Assembly: GCF_009208105.1 (NCBI RefSeq)
Contig: NZ_WFKL01000001.1
Coordinates: forward strand, 5,116,168 to 5,180,167
DNA length: 64,000 bases
Reading direction: 5' to 3'
From: Rouxiella sp. S1S-2
GTDB taxonomy: Bacteria > Pseudomonadota > Gammaproteobacteria > Enterobacterales > Enterobacteriaceae
The position numbers and the translations under genes are program-made. A model generated the notes under the pieces. That model did not search any database. It worked only from the letters and a program-made list of their open reading frames with translations, and was not told where the DNA came from. This document shows positions 62,698-64,000 of this stretch, piece after piece (position 1 is the stretch's first letter; the number at the start of each line of letters is the position of its first letter).

Positions 62698-62747
62698 ATG
62701 ACAGAAAAATAACCGTTAAATGACAATAACGTGACAGCAGCATGAAA
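62698..62747 (-). promoter_or_regulatory. Pho-box array upstream of ugpB
   Basis: On the minus strand, units TTTCAT, TGTCAC, TGTCAT, GGTTAT and TGTCAT start every 11 bases. This is the PhoB direct-repeat pattern (CTGTCAT-N4-CTGTCAT), here five units long, implying at least two PhoB dimers. It lies about 95 bases upstream of ugpB and implies induction on phosphate starvation. Confidence 0.85.
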
Positions 62748-62769
62748 CGCAGATGACGGGAAGATGGCA

Positions 62770-62800
62770 AAAATAAGGCGCATTGGGTGAGCAATGCGCC
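62770..62800 (-). terminator. Terminator after the aminotransferase gene
   Basis: GGCGCATT and AATGCGCC form an eight-base-pair stem with an eight-base loop, followed on the minus strand by TTATTTTTG. It separates the aminotransferase gene from the ugp operon. Confidence 0.82.
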
Positions 62801-62850
62801 ATAAATTCATATTACAGGTCTTTTAGGGGGTAAACCCTGCTTATCCGGCC

Positions 62851-64000
62851 TTAAAGCGCACGCTTCAGACGGGCAACGGCTTCATGCAGCTGCTCTTCAG
62901 TTGCGGTGGCGAAGGAGATGCGGAAGGTTGAGTGATCCGGGTTATCGGAGAAGAAGAACTCGCCCGGTACAAACACCACGCCCTGCTCCAGCGTTTTCTT
63001 CATCCACTCGGTGCAGTTACGCGGCTCGCGGAAACGCGCCCACAGGAACATGCCGCCTTTAGGATATTCGAAGGTCAGCACGTGGCCCAGCTCACGCTCA
63101 AGCAACTCGGCCAGTACGGTACATTTTTTCTTGTATGCGGCGCGAATGGTTTCAATCTGCTTATCGAGACGACCCAGACCTAAATAGTACTCCGCTACCG
63201 TTTGCGACAGTGAGCTGGCGTGCAGGTCGGCGGCCTGTTTGATAATCGCGACTTTATTAAGCAGCCACTGCGGCATAATGACCCAGCCCAAACGCAGGCC
63301 AGGGGCCAGGATTTTGGAGAAGGTCGAGGTATAGATGATGTTATCGGCATGACCATATAACTGTTTTGAAAGTTCAAACAGCGTGGGCAGGCGCTCGTCG
63401 GTAAAGCGCAGTTCGCCGTAAGGGTCATCCTCAACAATCAGGAACTCGTGTTCGGCGGCCAGTTTCACCAGCTGCTTGCGGCGTGAAAGACTCAAGGTAA
63501 CGCCGCTCGGGTTACCAAACGTCGGCACCAGGTAAACGCCTTTAATTTTGCGCGTCTTGACGATTTCAGCCAATTCGTCGACTTTCATGCCGTCACCGTC
63601 AGAACCGACAGAAAGCAGGTGCGCTTCGGCCAGCTCTAAGGTTTGCAAGGCTGCCAGATAGGTCGGGCGCTCCACCACGAAGATGTCATCCGGGTTAACC
63701 ACGGCACGCATAACCAGGTCCAGCGCTTGCTGCGAACCGGCGGTCACGACAATATCATCAGCCGTGGCGACGATTCCGCGCGTTTTGCACAGGTCGGTAA
63801 TGCATGAACGCAAACCGTGGCTACCTTCGGTCAGACCATATTGAAACGCATGCTCCGGCTGCTCGGTGATCGCCAGCTGCGTCGCCTGCGCCAACCCTTC
63901 AAAGTCGAACAAGGCTGAAGAAGGAATACCACCCGCCAGCGAAATAACACCCTCCATCTTGCTGTGCTTCAGCAATTCCCGAATGGCCGAACTTTTAAGC
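62851..64000 (-). CDS. PLP-dependent aminotransferase (fold type I), 5' end outside the window
   Basis: This is a class I/II aminotransferase of the 2-aminoadipate/LysN-like group, at least 383 codons long; the frame is open to the window edge, reading LKSSAIRELLKHSKMEG before the conserved VISLAGGIP. The true start therefore lies beyond 64000; the internal TTG near 63975 is not a start. PLP-site segments are TAGSQQALDLV, NPSGVTLS, EDDPYGELRF and the lysine in STFSKILAPGLRLGW. The substrate cannot be assigned; aromatic or branched-chain amino acids or 2-aminoadipate are candidates. Confidence 0.88.
   Translation of the reverse strand, partial: LKSSAIRELLKHSKMEGVISLAGGIPSSALFDFEGLAQATQLAITEQPEHAFQYGLTEGSHGLRSCITDLCKTRGIVATADDIVVTAGSQQALDLVMRAVVNPDDIFVVERPTYLAALQTLELAEAHLLSVGSDGDGMKVDELAEIVKTRKIKGVYLVPTFGNPSGVTLSLSRRKQLVKLAAEHEFLIVEDDPYGELRFTDERLPTLFELSKQLYGHADNIIYTSTFSKILAPGLRLGWVIMPQWLLNKVAIIKQAADLHASSLSQTVAEYYLGLGRLDKQIETIRAAYKKKCTVLAELLERELGHVLTFEYPKGGMFLWARFREPRNCTEWMKKTLEQGVVFVPGEFFFSDNPDHSTFRISFATATEEQLHEAVARLKRAL

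Overview
This window is ordinary core chromosome from a gammaproteobacterium of the order Enterobacterales. Gene content, near-identity of the ribosomal and RNA polymerase proteins to the E. coli forms, and rRNA/tRNA sequences all fit. An intergenic palindrome of the TTC-AGCT-CAGG type and the gene neighbourhoods suggest Yersiniaceae (Serratia/Rahnella/Ewingella/Rouxiella-like). That family call is inference from memory, not from a search.

Layout. 1-3197 (+): end of the thiamine operon, thiE(partial)-thiF-thiS-thiG-thiH, closed by a terminator shared with the convergent rpoC. 3272-17076 (-): rpoC, rpoB, rplL, rplJ, rplA, rplK, nusG, secE and tufB, with the L10 leader, the rplL-rpoB attenuator and the nusG and tufB terminators. 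17185-17732 (-): tRNA genes thrT, glyT, tyrU and thrU behind a strong stable-RNA promoter. 18163-19890 (+): a GNAT acetyltransferase and coaA. 19959-21952 (-): birA and murB. 22115-27770 (-): a complete rRNA operon (16S, tRNA-Glu, 23S, 5S) with P1, P2, two boxA copies and two tandem terminators. 27831-31833 (-): hemG, trkH, yigZ, pepQ. 32034-35398 (+): fadBA behind a FadR operator. 35467-38665 (-): fre, ubiD, pepE. 38868 (+): rfaH. 39376-46666 (-): tatD, tatC, tatB, tatA, ubiB, ubiJ, ubiE, rmuC. 46813-49134 (-): a DedA-family protein, a tyrosine phosphatase and udp. 49509 (+): dienelactone hydrolase. 50448-53752 (-): an SDR oxidoreductase and metE. 53857 (+): metR. 54810-57065: a divergent MFS transporter and LysR regulator. 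57148 (+): a small secreted Gln-rich protein (YhhA-like). 57544-62604 (-): ugpBAECQ behind a Pho-box array. 62851 to the end (-): a PLP aminotransferase cut by the window edge.

The genes serve gene expression (RNAP, ribosomal proteins, EF-Tu, NusG, RfaH, rRNA, tRNAs), cofactor supply (thiamine, CoA, biotin, heme, ubiquinone, flavin reduction), the Tat export pathway, fatty acid beta-oxidation, methionine synthesis and glycerol-3-phosphate uptake under phosphate starvation. Several control sites are readable: FadR, two CRP sites 52 bp apart, a LexA-like box, three met boxes, and Pho boxes on an 11-bp period.

I found no phage, no transposase, no CRISPR array, and nothing that looks like an undescribed multi-gene system. 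The points most worth checking are small: an 80-bp MITE-like palindrome between tufB and secE, a rpoB-rpoC spacer with two hairpins, a relic of a LysE/RhtB-type gene upstream of the dienelactone hydrolase, and an rRNA operon whose flanks match E. coli rrnA on one side and rrnB on the other.
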